DNA from: JALQTD01 sp965657495
GTDB lineage: Bacteria > Bacteroidota > Bacteroidia > Flavobacteriales_D > Sanyastnellaceae
Length of the DNA stretch: 8,381 bases
Assembly (NCBI GenBank): GCA_965657495.1
Contig: CBFHPD010000161.1
Span: forward strand, 1 to 8,381
Direction of reading: 5' to 3'
This document shows, one piece after another, positions 1 through 6,035 of this stretch; position 1 is the first letter of the stretch; every line of letters starts with the position of its first letter. The notes under the pieces are model-generated. The model did not search any database and was not told the origin of the DNA. It saw only the letters and a program-made list of their open reading frames with translations. The position numbers and the translations under genes were made by a program.

Positions 1-772
1 AGCTCAGGGCCTCGTACGCCCAAGCCCCGCCCATCAAAATGCCCAAGCCGAGGATGCCCACTCCAAACACCGACCACCGCAACGCCGCGCGCATCCACGA
101 ACGGTCCGCCCGATCGCGCAACCCCGCAATGGCCAATGCGAACGGAATGCTCGTCGACGCAAACCCCAGGAACAGGGTAGGGGGGTGGATGGTCATCCAA
201 TAGTTCTGAAGCAGGGGGTTCAGCCCTTGGCCGTCTTGGAAAAAGGGCAAGGACAGGTAGTCAAGCCGCTGGGTCCAAGGCAGCCCGATGTTTTCCGCCG
301 CATCCCGCATGAACAAGAACGGGTCGAGGCCGAGCTGGAAGTCACCGAAGTACACGCCCAGCAGCATCGACGTCAGGAACCACTCAATCCCCGAAAGCAC
401 GGCCATGGCCGTGGGGGTGTAGGACTGCCGGCCGCGCATGAAGACGAGCCCGAGCACGTTGTGCCAAAACATCCACAACAGGAACCCGCCTTCCTGACCT
501 CCCCAGAATGCGCTGAAAATGAAACGCATGGGCATTTCGTTGTTCAGGTGCTTCCAGATGTACTGGAACTCGTAGCGGTGCCCGATGAACAGGGCGAACA
601 TCAACGCGATGGCCGCAAAAATCGCACCGGCGTGCACCACAAAACTTCGCCGCGCCAGGGTGAGCCAACCTTTCAAATACGCCACTGTGGCCACCATTGA
701 GCTCACAAAAGCGAGGGCAATCAAGCCCCGCCCCAATGCAGCCACGGCCGTCCATTCCCCGAGGTATTCCAT
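1..772 (-). CDS. ccmF: Cytochrome c haem lyase subunit CcmF, N-terminal part (cut by window edge)
   Basis: CcmF is the large membrane subunit of the system I haem lyase, which takes haem from CcmE and attaches it to the CxxCH motif of apocytochromes c at the periplasmic face. I translated the minus strand from ATG 772 and found 257 codons open to the window edge. Visible family signatures are a conserved FWGGQEGGFLLW block at residues 89-100, LNPLLQNYW at 184-192 followed by IHPPTLFLGF at 195-204 (with the His of the family's HPP motif at 196), and GGAWAYEAL at 248-256, the start of the tryptophan-rich WWD haem-handling domain. Several hydrophobic segments lie around residues 15-32, 46-64, 95-112 and 200-216. 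Its ATG overlaps the ccmE stop by one base (TGATG), so it is probably translated by re-initiation as the last visible gene of the operon. CcmF proteins are usually well over 600 aa, so most of the gene lies to the left. Confidence 0.93.
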   Translation of the reverse strand, partial: MEYLGEWTAVAALGRGLIALAFVSSMVATVAYLKGWLTLARRSFVVHAGAIFAAIALMFALFIGHRYEFQYIWKHLNNEMPMRFIFSAFWGGQEGGFLLWMFWHNVLGLVFMRGRQSYTPTAMAVLSGIEWFLTSMLLGVYFGDFQLGLDPFLFMRDAAENIGLPWTQRLDYLSLPFFQDGQGLNPLLQNYWMTIHPPTLFLGFASTSIPFALAIAGLRDRADRSWMRAALRWSVFGVGILGLGILMGGAWAYEALS

Positions 773-1176
773 CAGCCTGCAGTTGCTTCAGCCCCCAACA
801 CGTGGTTTTGCTCGTTGTACTTCGAAGGGCACTTCATCAGCATCCGGTCGGCGTGGAAGGTTTCGCCTTCGAAGTGACCGTAGAGGTCGATGGATTCCGA
901 ACGTTCGAGCCCGGTGGGCTTGGCCTCGTAGAGGTAGACCTTGGCGGTGTTGCCGGCTTGGTCCTGCATCGTGAACTCCGTCAAGCCCGCGTCGACTTGC
1001 GGGTCGTAGAGGACGGGCGCTTCGCGGACGAGGGTGCCCGAGACCTTGTAGGTGTCTGCCTGTCCGGTTTTCGCTTCGGCGAAGGTGACTGAGCGAGCAG
1101 TCGAAGTGAGCGTGGCAATGAGCGTGCCCACGAGGCCGGCTGTCAGCAACAGCAAAATGAGGTGCGAGCGTTTCAT
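772..1176 (-). CDS. ccmE: Periplasmic haem chaperone CcmE, CxxxY type
   Basis: CcmE (134 aa) binds haem covalently in the periplasm and hands it to CcmF. The protein starts with a short basic N-terminus and one hydrophobic anchor (about residues 5-25), followed by an OB-fold-like beta-rich domain: YKVSGTLVRE around 43-52, a YDP turn at 57-59, AKVYLYEAKP at 78-87 and LYGHFEGETFHADRMLMKCPSKY at 98-120 (described here by position only beyond the key residues). The haem-binding site is C116-P-S-K-Y120. This is the CxxxY variant known from some Desulfovibrio and archaeal CcmE proteins, instead of the HxxxY of E. coli; no His stands at that position. The start ATG overlaps the stop of the ccmD-like gene (ATGA), and the stop overlaps the ccmF start (TGATG). 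The length and domain order fit the family. Confidence 0.93.
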   Translation of the reverse strand: MKRSHLILLLLTAGLVGTLIATLTSTARSVTFAEAKTGQADTYKVSGTLVREAPVLYDPQVDAGLTEFTMQDQAGNTAKVYLYEAKPTGLERSESIDLYGHFEGETFHADRMLMKCPSKYNEQNHVLGAEATAG

Positions 1177-1394
1177 GAGCGGTGGGGGGTGATGGGCGCA
1201 GTTTCCTGAGCCGGGGTTTGGGCAACTTCCTCGATGCGCTGCTCAAGGGCGTTCAATTTGCGGTGAGCGGACCAAATCCAAAGCAACAAACCGATGAGGA
1301 TCATCGCCGCCACCCCCACGACCACGCCCGCCTTGCCGGCGCCGAAGAACAATCCCTCAATGGGGTGGGTTACCGTGAGCATCAAGTTCATCAT
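1173..1394 (-). CDS. ccmD: CcmD-like small membrane protein
   Basis: This 73-aa protein has one transmembrane segment (about residues 22-41), then a charged amphipathic stretch, RKLNALEQRIEEV (45-57), that could form a short coiled coil, and a Thr/Pro-rich tail. It lies exactly between the CcmC-like gene and ccmE, where ccmD belongs. In the known pathway CcmD is a small single-span protein that stabilises the CcmABC-haem-CcmE complex and helps release holo-CcmE. CcmD has very little sequence conservation, so the call rests on size, topology and position. Two ATG codons lie in tandem (1394 and 1391). The first overlaps the upstream stop as ATGA and the second as TGATG, and either would couple translation. 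The stop overlaps the ccmE ATG by four bases. The frame stays open far upstream inside the CcmC-like gene, but that part has no CcmD character and is a shadow. Confidence 0.8.
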   Translation of the reverse strand: MMNLMLTVTHPIEGLFFGAGKAGVVVGVAAMILIGLLLWIWSAHRKLNALEQRIEEVAQTPAQETAPITPHRS

Positions 1395-2410
1395 GTCAAT
1401 TGGTTCAATCTGCGGTTCAACGATTCCATCCGCCAGCGCACCCGGTACATGCCATAACCGAGCAAAATCCAGCCGATGACCGCCGGGTAAAAAACGGCGC
1501 GGAGGCTGCTGTCGAGGTCGTAGGTGTTGAAGCCGGGGTTGCCGCCTTTTCCGGGGTGCAGGCTCTCGCTGAACCGCGGGAAGATCATCAGCAGAATGAT
1601 GAGCAGGACGAAGGCGAACAGGTTGAAAACAGCCGAAATGCGCGCCCGCAACACCGGGTCTTCCACCGCGGCCCGGAGCACCAGGTACCCCGCATACACC
1701 AAGACGGTCACCAGGGCACCGTTCAGTTGCGGGTCGCTCGCCACCCACCAATCGCCCCACGTGAACCGGGCCCAGAGCGAGCCCGTGACCAACCCGATGA
1801 TGCCAAAGAACAGGCCGGTGCGGGCAGAAGATGCGGCTTTTTCGTCGGCGGCGCCCAGGGATTTGGCCCCCAAATGCCGGATGGATTGTGCGAAGGAGAT
1901 GCCCATCAAGAAGAACATCGTGAACCACATGGGCACGTGGAGCATCAAATTCCGGATGGTTTCAAAAATCTGCGGCTGGAACGGGAAGTGGAAACGGAGT
2001 GTTTGGCCATCGGGCAAGGCCTCCACCGCGGGGAAACGGATGGCCTCGTCGACCTCCGCATCCTCGAGGAAAAAGGCGTTCGCGAGCGAGAGGGTGCCGT
2101 CCATCGGCGACTGAATGAAGACGTCGAGCGAGCGCGAGGGCAAGGCATCGGGCCAGTTCAATTTCAGCGCCAACTGCGTGTCGCTCAGCGGTTCATGGGC
2201 GACCGGGAACAAATTCCCCGGTACGCCGGCGAACACCCGCAATTCCCCGCCGTTCGCTTGGAAATGCGTGCCGTGTCCGATCACCGTGGCCTCTGCTTCC
2301 CCTGAACGCACCACCTCCACCAACCCCGGTCCCAACGGCACCCAGGCGACCATGGCGAACACATACAGCAGAAGCACAACTCCTGCACCCGTTACGACTC
2401 GGTAATCCAT
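1391..2410 (-). CDS. ccsA: CcmC/CcsA-type haem-handling membrane protein with an enlarged periplasmic segment
   Basis: CcmC places haem on CcmE. The 339-aa protein shows the family core in its C-terminal two thirds: TIRNLMLHVPMW (151-162) with His158, a TM segment at 160-176, another at 198-213, the tryptophan-rich WWD-type loop FTWGDWWVASDP (216-227), TM 229-246, TM 257-277, SLHPGKGG (283-290) with the second candidate haem ligand His285, and a last TM at 305-321. The loop differs from the E. coli form, with Ala-Ser inserted before the Asp. Between TM1 (about 6-26) and the HVPMW helix lie about 125 mostly polar, beta-type residues, whereas canonical CcmC has only a short loop there (whole proteins are about 220-250 aa). 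The extra segment is in frame, so it is real coding sequence. The ATG lies 6 nt after the ccmB stop. Confidence 0.9.
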   Translation of the reverse strand: MDYRVVTGAGVVLLLYVFAMVAWVPLGPGLVEVVRSGEAEATVIGHGTHFQANGGELRVFAGVPGNLFPVAHEPLSDTQLALKLNWPDALPSRSLDVFIQSPMDGTLSLANAFFLEDAEVDEAIRFPAVEALPDGQTLRFHFPFQPQIFETIRNLMLHVPMWFTMFFLMGISFAQSIRHLGAKSLGAADEKAASSARTGLFFGIIGLVTGSLWARFTWGDWWVASDPQLNGALVTVLVYAGYLVLRAAVEDPVLRARISAVFNLFAFVLLIILLMIFPRFSESLHPGKGGNPGFNTYDLDSSLRAVFYPAVIGWILLGYGMYRVRWRMESLNRRLNQLT

Positions 2411-2416
2411 GCGCGA

Positions 2417-3100
2417 TTAATCTCGCCAAAGGTAAGGGAACAACACCAAGCCAAAGGCGGTGATGCCCCCTGCTAAGGCTCCCAAAAAAAGCAAGTTTTC
2501 CACGGTCTCAGCCCCGGTCATCCCGCTCATCAAATCCGCCCCAAACCGCGTCGCGACCAGCACGATGGGCATGATGAGCGGCAACCCCATCACCGCCGTC
2601 AGCCCAAATCCCGCACCCGCGAGCGAAGCAATCGCCGCCAGCAGCGTCAAGCAGCTCGCTAGTGCCCATCCCGCCAGTTCCAACCCCAGCAACAGCCACC
2701 CCGCACGCCCGCCCCCCACATGCTCCGTGCCCAAAAACAAGGCGAACGCGCCAAACACCAGCGCCGCGAGCACCGTCATCAACCCCCAGTGGTACAGCGT
2801 CCGTGCCAGCACCCACTCCACAGGGCGCACCACGTGGGTGAGGTAATGCCGGTTTTCCGGCCGGTCATCGGCGTGGGGTCGCGCCATGGCATTGAAGGCC
2901 GTGAAGATGAGCACGATCCACACCAGCGCATTCCAACTCTCGGCGCCTGCGTCGTCGCCCACGGCCTGAAACGCCGCGTACACCGAGGCGAGCGCAAAGA
3001 GGAGCAGTCCGACCAACGCATGGCCTTGCCTGAATTCCGTTCTGAACAGGTGACGCACCAGAAAGGCCACCCGACCTGCCGCGTCCCGCGTGGCCTTCAC
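2417..3100 (-). CDS. ccmB: Haem exporter membrane subunit CcmB, GTG start
   Basis: CcmB is the membrane subunit of the CcmAB(C) ABC complex, which uses ATP to release haem-loaded CcmE from CcmC. From the GTG at 3100 the protein has 227 aa, the usual size, with a basic N-terminus and about six hydrophobic segments (near residues 28-46, 57-73, 103-124, 133-155, 158-184 and 202-222). The segment WIVLIFTAFNAMAR (61-74) and the LPLIMPIVL helix (173-181) match the family pattern. The frame runs open upstream as far as 3295 inside the exonuclease gene, but the longer reading has no CcmB character. GTG 3100 was chosen because it overlaps the exonuclease stop as GTGA, the same arrangement as the ATGA junctions downstream, and gives the expected length. 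No ccmA ATPase gene is adjacent, so the partner must be elsewhere. Confidence 0.88.
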   Translation of the reverse strand: MKATRDAAGRVAFLVRHLFRTEFRQGHALVGLLLFALASVYAAFQAVGDDAGAESWNALVWIVLIFTAFNAMARPHADDRPENRHYLTHVVRPVEWVLARTLYHWGLMTVLAALVFGAFALFLGTEHVGGGRAGWLLLGLELAGWALASCLTLLAAIASLAGAGFGLTAVMGLPLIMPIVLVATRFGADLMSGMTGAETVENLLFLGALAGGITAFGLVLFPYLWRD

Positions 3101-3654
3101 CCTTCTACCAATGACATGGGACGTGCCACCACTTGGAACAACCGCGCCATGTTGCGCGCGTCCTCGATGGCCCGGTGTTGGGTGCCGCTGTACTCTAAGC
3201 CTTCCATCGTCATGGCGTTCTTCAGGCCGATTTGGTTCTTCGACCCTTTCCATCGGCTGTAGTGCATTTGCAGGCAGGCGTGGTAGCGGAGCCACGGGAG
3301 CTCGAGCTGGTGGAGTTTGGCGTCCAGCAGCAGCTGCCGCTTGTCAAATTCGCCCCAACTCATCAACACCGCCCGCACCTCGTTCGGATTGATCCATTCC
3401 TCAAAGTCGAGCACCACCTCGTCGAAATGCCCGGCCGGGTCCACATCCCGCTGGGTGATGGAGGTCAGCTTCGTGCAGAACGGACTGATTTTCGGGTGCA
3501 GCGTCGGCTTGACAAACGCGCAAAACTCGTCGATGATTTCGAGGTGTTCGTTCACCTTCACCGCCCCGATTTCAATCACCTCCACCTGCTTCGGTTTGGG
3601 GCTGCGCCAACAAGTGGCTTCTAAATCGTAGATGATGAAATGGCGTCCTGACAT
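3097..3654 (-). CDS. DEDDh-family 3'-5' exonuclease (ERI-1/KapD-like)
   Basis: This 185-aa protein is a single RNase T/DnaQ-fold exonuclease domain. The acidic residues that hold the two catalytic metals are visible: D10 and E12 in YDLEATCW, D104 in SWGEFDK, and H160 and D165 in HRAIEDARN, which is the DEDDh pattern. The sequence SPFCTKLTSITQRDVD (57-72) is typical of the ERI-1/KapD branch, which acts on RNA 3' ends in characterised members, though KapD-type bacterial proteins have varied roles and the substrate here is unknown. ATG 3654 is taken as the start because the motif begins within ten residues and a perfect -7 box ends seven bases upstream. A TTG at 3663 would overlap that box. It is the first gene of the ccm operon, with its stop overlapping the ccmB GTG. 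Confidence 0.9.
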   Translation of the reverse strand: MSGRHFIIYDLEATCWRSPKPKQVEVIEIGAVKVNEHLEIIDEFCAFVKPTLHPKISPFCTKLTSITQRDVDPAGHFDEVVLDFEEWINPNEVRAVLMSWGEFDKRQLLLDAKLHQLELPWLRYHACLQMHYSRWKGSKNQIGLKNAMTMEGLEYSGTQHRAIEDARNMARLFQVVARPMSLVEG

Positions 3655-3660
3655 GGGTTG

Positions 3661-3668
3661 CAAAGATA
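3661..3668 (-). promoter_or_regulatory. Promoter -7 box (TATCTTTG) of the exonuclease-ccm operon
   Basis: Reading the minus strand, TATCTTTG is a perfect match to the Bacteroidota -7 consensus TAnnTTTG. The ATG of the exonuclease follows after only six bases (CAACCC), so the transcript is predicted to be leaderless or to have a leader of a few bases. No clear TTTG -33 element is seen at the usual distance. Confidence 0.65.
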
Positions 3669-3680
3669 GGGCAGGGATTT

Positions 3681-3688
3681 TACCTTCT
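3681..3688 (+). promoter_or_regulatory. Possible promoter -7 box (TACCTTCT) of the sirtuin gene
   Basis: TACCTTCT is an imperfect TAnnTTTG box lying four bases before the sirtuin ATG at 3693, with a TTG at 3658-3660 placed 20 bp upstream, a spacing seen in Bacteroidota promoters. The transcript would be essentially leaderless. Two of the six fixed positions deviate, so this is tentative. Confidence 0.35.
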
Positions 3689-3692
3689 CAGC

Positions 3693-4424
3693 ATGGAACA
3701 AGAACTCGGTACGTTGCCGCGCAAGCTCGTGGTGTTCACGGGCGCTGGGATGAGCGCGGAGAGTGGGGTGGATACCTTCCGGACGCACGGCGGCATTTGG
3801 CAGCAGGTGGCGGTGGAGGACGTGGCGACCCCGGAGGCGTGGGAGCGCGATCCGGACCGGGTGACTGCGTTTTACAACCGGCGGCGTCGGCAGCTGGTGG
3901 AGGAAGTGGCGCCGCACGCGGGGCACCGGCTCATCGCGGCGTTGGAACAGCATGCGGACGTGCGGGTGGTGACCCAAAACGTGGACGATCTCCACGAGCG
4001 CGCCGGCTCCTCCCAAGTTCTGCACCTCCACGGCGAACTGCGCCGCGTCCGCAGCTCTGGCCCTGACCCGACGTCCTACCCATGGGAGCGCTGGGAAGTG
4101 CGGGCCACCGACTGCTGCCCAGCGGGCCACCGCTTGCGGCCCGACGTGGTCTGGTTTGGGGAGGACGTGCCCAACTGGCCGTTGGCCTTGCACGCTTTGG
4201 AAGGGGCCGATGCTTTGCTCGTGGTGGGCACCTCACTCCGGGTGTACCCAGCGGCCGGCATCGTGGATGCCTTGCCGGATGCGGCCCAACTTGTTCTTGT
4301 GGATCCCGAACCCATTCCCTTGCGCCGTGGCGTGCAGCTCCATTTGACGGCCTCCGCCGGCCTCCGAGCGCTGTGGTCAGCTTGGCTCCCTGGTGTGCCT
4401 GTGCCCCCCTCAGACCCGGGCTGA
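3693..4424 (+). CDS. cobB: Sir2-family NAD-dependent protein deacylase (class III, CobB/SIRT5-like)
   Basis: Sirtuins remove acyl groups from protein lysines using NAD, giving nicotinamide and O-acyl-ADP-ribose. The 243-aa protein has the NAD-binding FTGAGMSAESGV (15-26) with TFR at 28-30, the TQNVDDLHERAG block (94-105), the catalytic His113 in HLHGEL, RPDVVWFGEDVP (149-160) and VVGTSLRVYPAAGI (177-190). Tyr61 and Arg64 (FYNRR) match the YxxR pair that gives class III sirtuins preference for negatively charged acyl groups such as succinyl and malonyl. The zinc ribbon is degenerate: the first Cys pair after HGEL is replaced by RSSG (120-123) and only C141-C142 remain. From memory, Bacteroidota relatives also lack the first pair. 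It is divergent from the exonuclease over 38 bp, and its 3' end overlaps the end of the biotin carboxylase gene by 15 nt. Confidence 0.92.
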   Translation: MEQELGTLPRKLVVFTGAGMSAESGVDTFRTHGGIWQQVAVEDVATPEAWERDPDRVTAFYNRRRRQLVEEVAPHAGHRLIAALEQHADVRVVTQNVDDLHERAGSSQVLHLHGELRRVRSSGPDPTSYPWERWEVRATDCCPAGHRLRPDVVWFGEDVPNWPLALHALEGADALLVVGTSLRVYPAAGIVDALPDAAQLVLVDPEPIPLRRGVQLHLTASAGLRALWSAWLPGVPVPPSDPG

Positions 4425-5903
4425 GCGCCAAGGGGACGCCGCCGTGGGAACTTGCTCCTGCGCCCCTTTCAAAGCCACTGCCACTGCTCCCGCTGCCAAG
4501 CGGCTCGCCACGTCATCGCTGCAGCCCAAAGCCCGCTGTTCTGCTTCCGCCGAGTGGTACAACCCCACGAAGTGGGTGTCGAATGCGCCCGACCGGAACG
4601 CGGTGTGGTCCACTGCAAACCGCCCGAAGTCAAGCGTTGTTTCCACGCCCACCACTTCGTACCCGTCGATGGCGCGCAGCATTCGGTCGATGGCCGCCTC
4701 CCGGGTCGGTCCCGACACCACCAACTTCGCCAGCATGGGGTCGTAATAGATGGGGACCTCACCGCCTTCTTGCACCCCGTCGTCAACCCGCACCCCCGTG
4801 CCCACGGGCGGCCGGTAACGCGTCAAGGCCCCGGTGGCCGGCAGGAAGCCCTCCGCCGTATTCTCCGCATACACCCGCAGTTCGATGGCGTGGCCTTGGA
4901 TGCGCAGGTCGGATTGGCTGAAGGACAGCGGGTGGCCTTCGGCGATGCGGATTTGTTCGCGGACCAAATCCACGCCCGTAATGCACTCCGTAACCGGGTG
5001 CTCCACTTGCAGCCGGGTGTTCATCTCGAGGAAGTAGAAGCGCATTTGGTCATCCAACAAAAACTCCACCGTGCCCGCACCCACGTACCCGCAGCTGCGG
5101 GCCACTTCGACGGCACAGGCGCCCATCTCCTCGCGCAACGCCGGCGTCAACACGGCCGATGGCGCTTCCTCCACCACTTTTTGGTGGCGCCGCTGAATGC
5201 TGCACTCGCGCTCGAACAAATGCACGGTGTTGCCGTGGGTGTCGGCCAAGACCTGCACCTCAATGTGGCGGGGCGAGGTCACAAACCGCTCCAAGAACAC
5301 CGAACCGTCCCCAAAGGAGTTGATCGCTTCGGAAACCGCCCGGTCAAATTGGCTCGCCAAATCTTCCGCCCGTTCCACCACCCGCATGCCTTTTCCCCCG
5401 CCGCCAGCGCTGGCCTTGATGAGCAACGGGTAGCCGATTTCCTCGGCCACCGCCCGGGCCGCCTCGGGATCGGTGATGGCGTGAGCGGTGCCGGGCACCA
5501 AGGGGACGTTGCGTTGCATGACGGTCTCCTTCGCGGCCAACTTCGATCCCATGGTCTCGATGGCATGGGCTTCGGGGCCGATGAAGCGGATTCCCGCCGC
5601 GCGCACGGCCGTTGCAAATGACGCGTTCTCCGACAAAAAGCCGTAACCGGGGTGGATGGCGTCGGCGCCGGTTTGCCGAGCAGCATCGAGGATGCGGTCT
5701 GCGATGAGGTAGCTCTCGGAAGAGGGGGACGGCCCGATGTGCACGGCTTCGTCTGCGAAGCGGGTGTGCGGGGCCTCACGGTCTGCGTCGGAAAACACGG
5801 CGACCGTGCTGATGCCCATTTCACGGGCGGTGCGCATGACGCGCAGGGCGATTTCACCGCGGTTCGCTACGAGGATTTTCTGAATGGGTTGGGGGGCGTC
5901 CAT
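4410..5903 (-). CDS. accC: Biotin carboxylase subunit of an acyl-CoA carboxylase (AccC/PccA type)
   Basis: The enzyme carboxylates biotin on a carrier protein with ATP and bicarbonate, the first half-reaction of acetyl- or propionyl-CoA carboxylase in the cytoplasm. From ATG 5903 it has 497 aa. Visible motifs are ILVANRGEIALRVMR (10-24), HPGYGFLSEN (84-93), the glycine-rich ATP lid KASAGGGGKGMRVV (163-176), HIEVQVLAD (213-221), ECSIQRRHQKVVEEAPS (233-249) with Lys242, and FLEMNTRLQVEHPVTE (291-306) with Glu293 and Arg297, matching the E. coli AccC active site. No biotinyl domain (AMKM) is fused. It is about 50 aa longer than E. coli AccC, with an Ala-rich C-terminal tail (466-497), and is not next to accB or a carboxyltransferase gene. 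It may therefore be the biotin carboxylase of a propionyl-CoA or similar carboxylase. A GTG at 5939 would add 12 residues but overlaps the probable promoter. Confidence 0.92.
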   Translation of the reverse strand: MDAPQPIQKILVANRGEIALRVMRTAREMGISTVAVFSDADREAPHTRFADEAVHIGPSPSSESYLIADRILDAARQTGADAIHPGYGFLSENASFATAVRAAGIRFIGPEAHAIETMGSKLAAKETVMQRNVPLVPGTAHAITDPEAARAVAEEIGYPLLIKASAGGGGKGMRVVERAEDLASQFDRAVSEAINSFGDGSVFLERFVTSPRHIEVQVLADTHGNTVHLFERECSIQRRHQKVVEEAPSAVLTPALREEMGACAVEVARSCGYVGAGTVEFLLDDQMRFYFLEMNTRLQVEHPVTECITGVDLVREQIRIAEGHPLSFSQSDLRIQGHAIELRVYAENTAEGFLPATGALTRYRPPVGTGVRVDDGVQEGGEVPIYYDPMLAKLVVSGPTREAAIDRMLRAIDGYEVVGVETTLDFGRFAVDHTAFRSGAFDTHFVGLYHSAEAEQRALGCSDDVASRLAAGAVAVALKGAQEQVPTAASPWRSARV

Positions 5904-5928
5904 GGCGTGTGTCTGGGTGGGTAGGATG

Positions 5929-5936
5929 CAAAGATG
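5929..5936 (-). promoter_or_regulatory. Probable promoter -7 box (CATCTTTG) of the biotin carboxylase gene
   Basis: On the minus strand CATCTTTG differs from TAnnTTTG at one fixed position (C for T). It lies 25 bases before the ATG at 5903, leaving a leader of about 20 nt with no clear ribosome binding site. A TTTG at 5951-5954 is only 14 bp upstream, shorter than the usual -33 spacing. Confidence 0.4.
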
Positions 5937-6022
5937 CACTGATTTGGCCCCAAACCCGAACGCCGTCCTCCCGAATTCGCCGGCCCTGCAGACGCACGTT
6001 GTTCACGAAACTTCAGGGCATG
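5937..6022. other. Intergenic spacer between SRP RNA end and biotin carboxylase promoter
   Basis: This stretch of about 85 bases follows the T-run of the SRP RNA gene and precedes the biotin carboxylase promoter. I see no open reading frame of note, no strong hairpin and no repeat in it. Confidence 0.6.
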
Positions 6023-6035
6023 AAAAAAGGGCAAG
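6023..6035 (-). terminator. Terminator end of the SRP RNA gene (closing arm plus T6)
   Basis: On the minus strand the arm CTTGCCC (6035-6029) is followed directly by six T (6028-6023). The arm is complementary to GGGCAAG at the RNA's 5' end (6124-6118). The closing helix of the RNA followed by a U-run therefore looks like a combined 3' end and intrinsic terminator. A separate small hairpin, GCGAT/ATCGC with loop AAGA (6048-6035), lies just inside it. Confidence 0.65.

Noticed and set aside
1395..1928. Upstream extension of the CcmD-like frame to 251 codons
   Set aside because: The extension lies wholly inside the CcmC-like gene and is Arg/His/Pro rich. The tandem ATG at 1394/1391, overlapping the upstream stop, is the natural start.
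1400..2305. Plus-strand open frame (301 codons) opposite the CcmC-like gene
   Set aside because: Composition is low in hydrophobics and rich in Gln, His, Arg and Glu, a reverse-complement shadow of a membrane protein gene; no start context or promoter.
3101..3295. Upstream extension of the ccmB frame to 292 codons
   Set aside because: It overlaps the exonuclease catalytic region and lacks CcmB character. GTG 3100 gives the normal family length.
4452..5621. Long plus-strand open frame (389 codons) opposite the biotin carboxylase
   Set aside because: It is antisense to a fully conserved enzyme, rich in His, Arg and Pro, with no recognisable motif. Such frames arise in GC-rich coding DNA.
3693..5903. 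Sirtuin plus biotin carboxylase as a designed acyl-metabolism module
   Set aside because: The genes are convergent and not an operon. A functional link is possible but adjacency alone does not support it.
5904..5939. GTG start 12 codons upstream for the biotin carboxylase
   Set aside because: It lies upstream of the probable -7 box (5929-5936), and the added residues are not conserved in biotin carboxylases.
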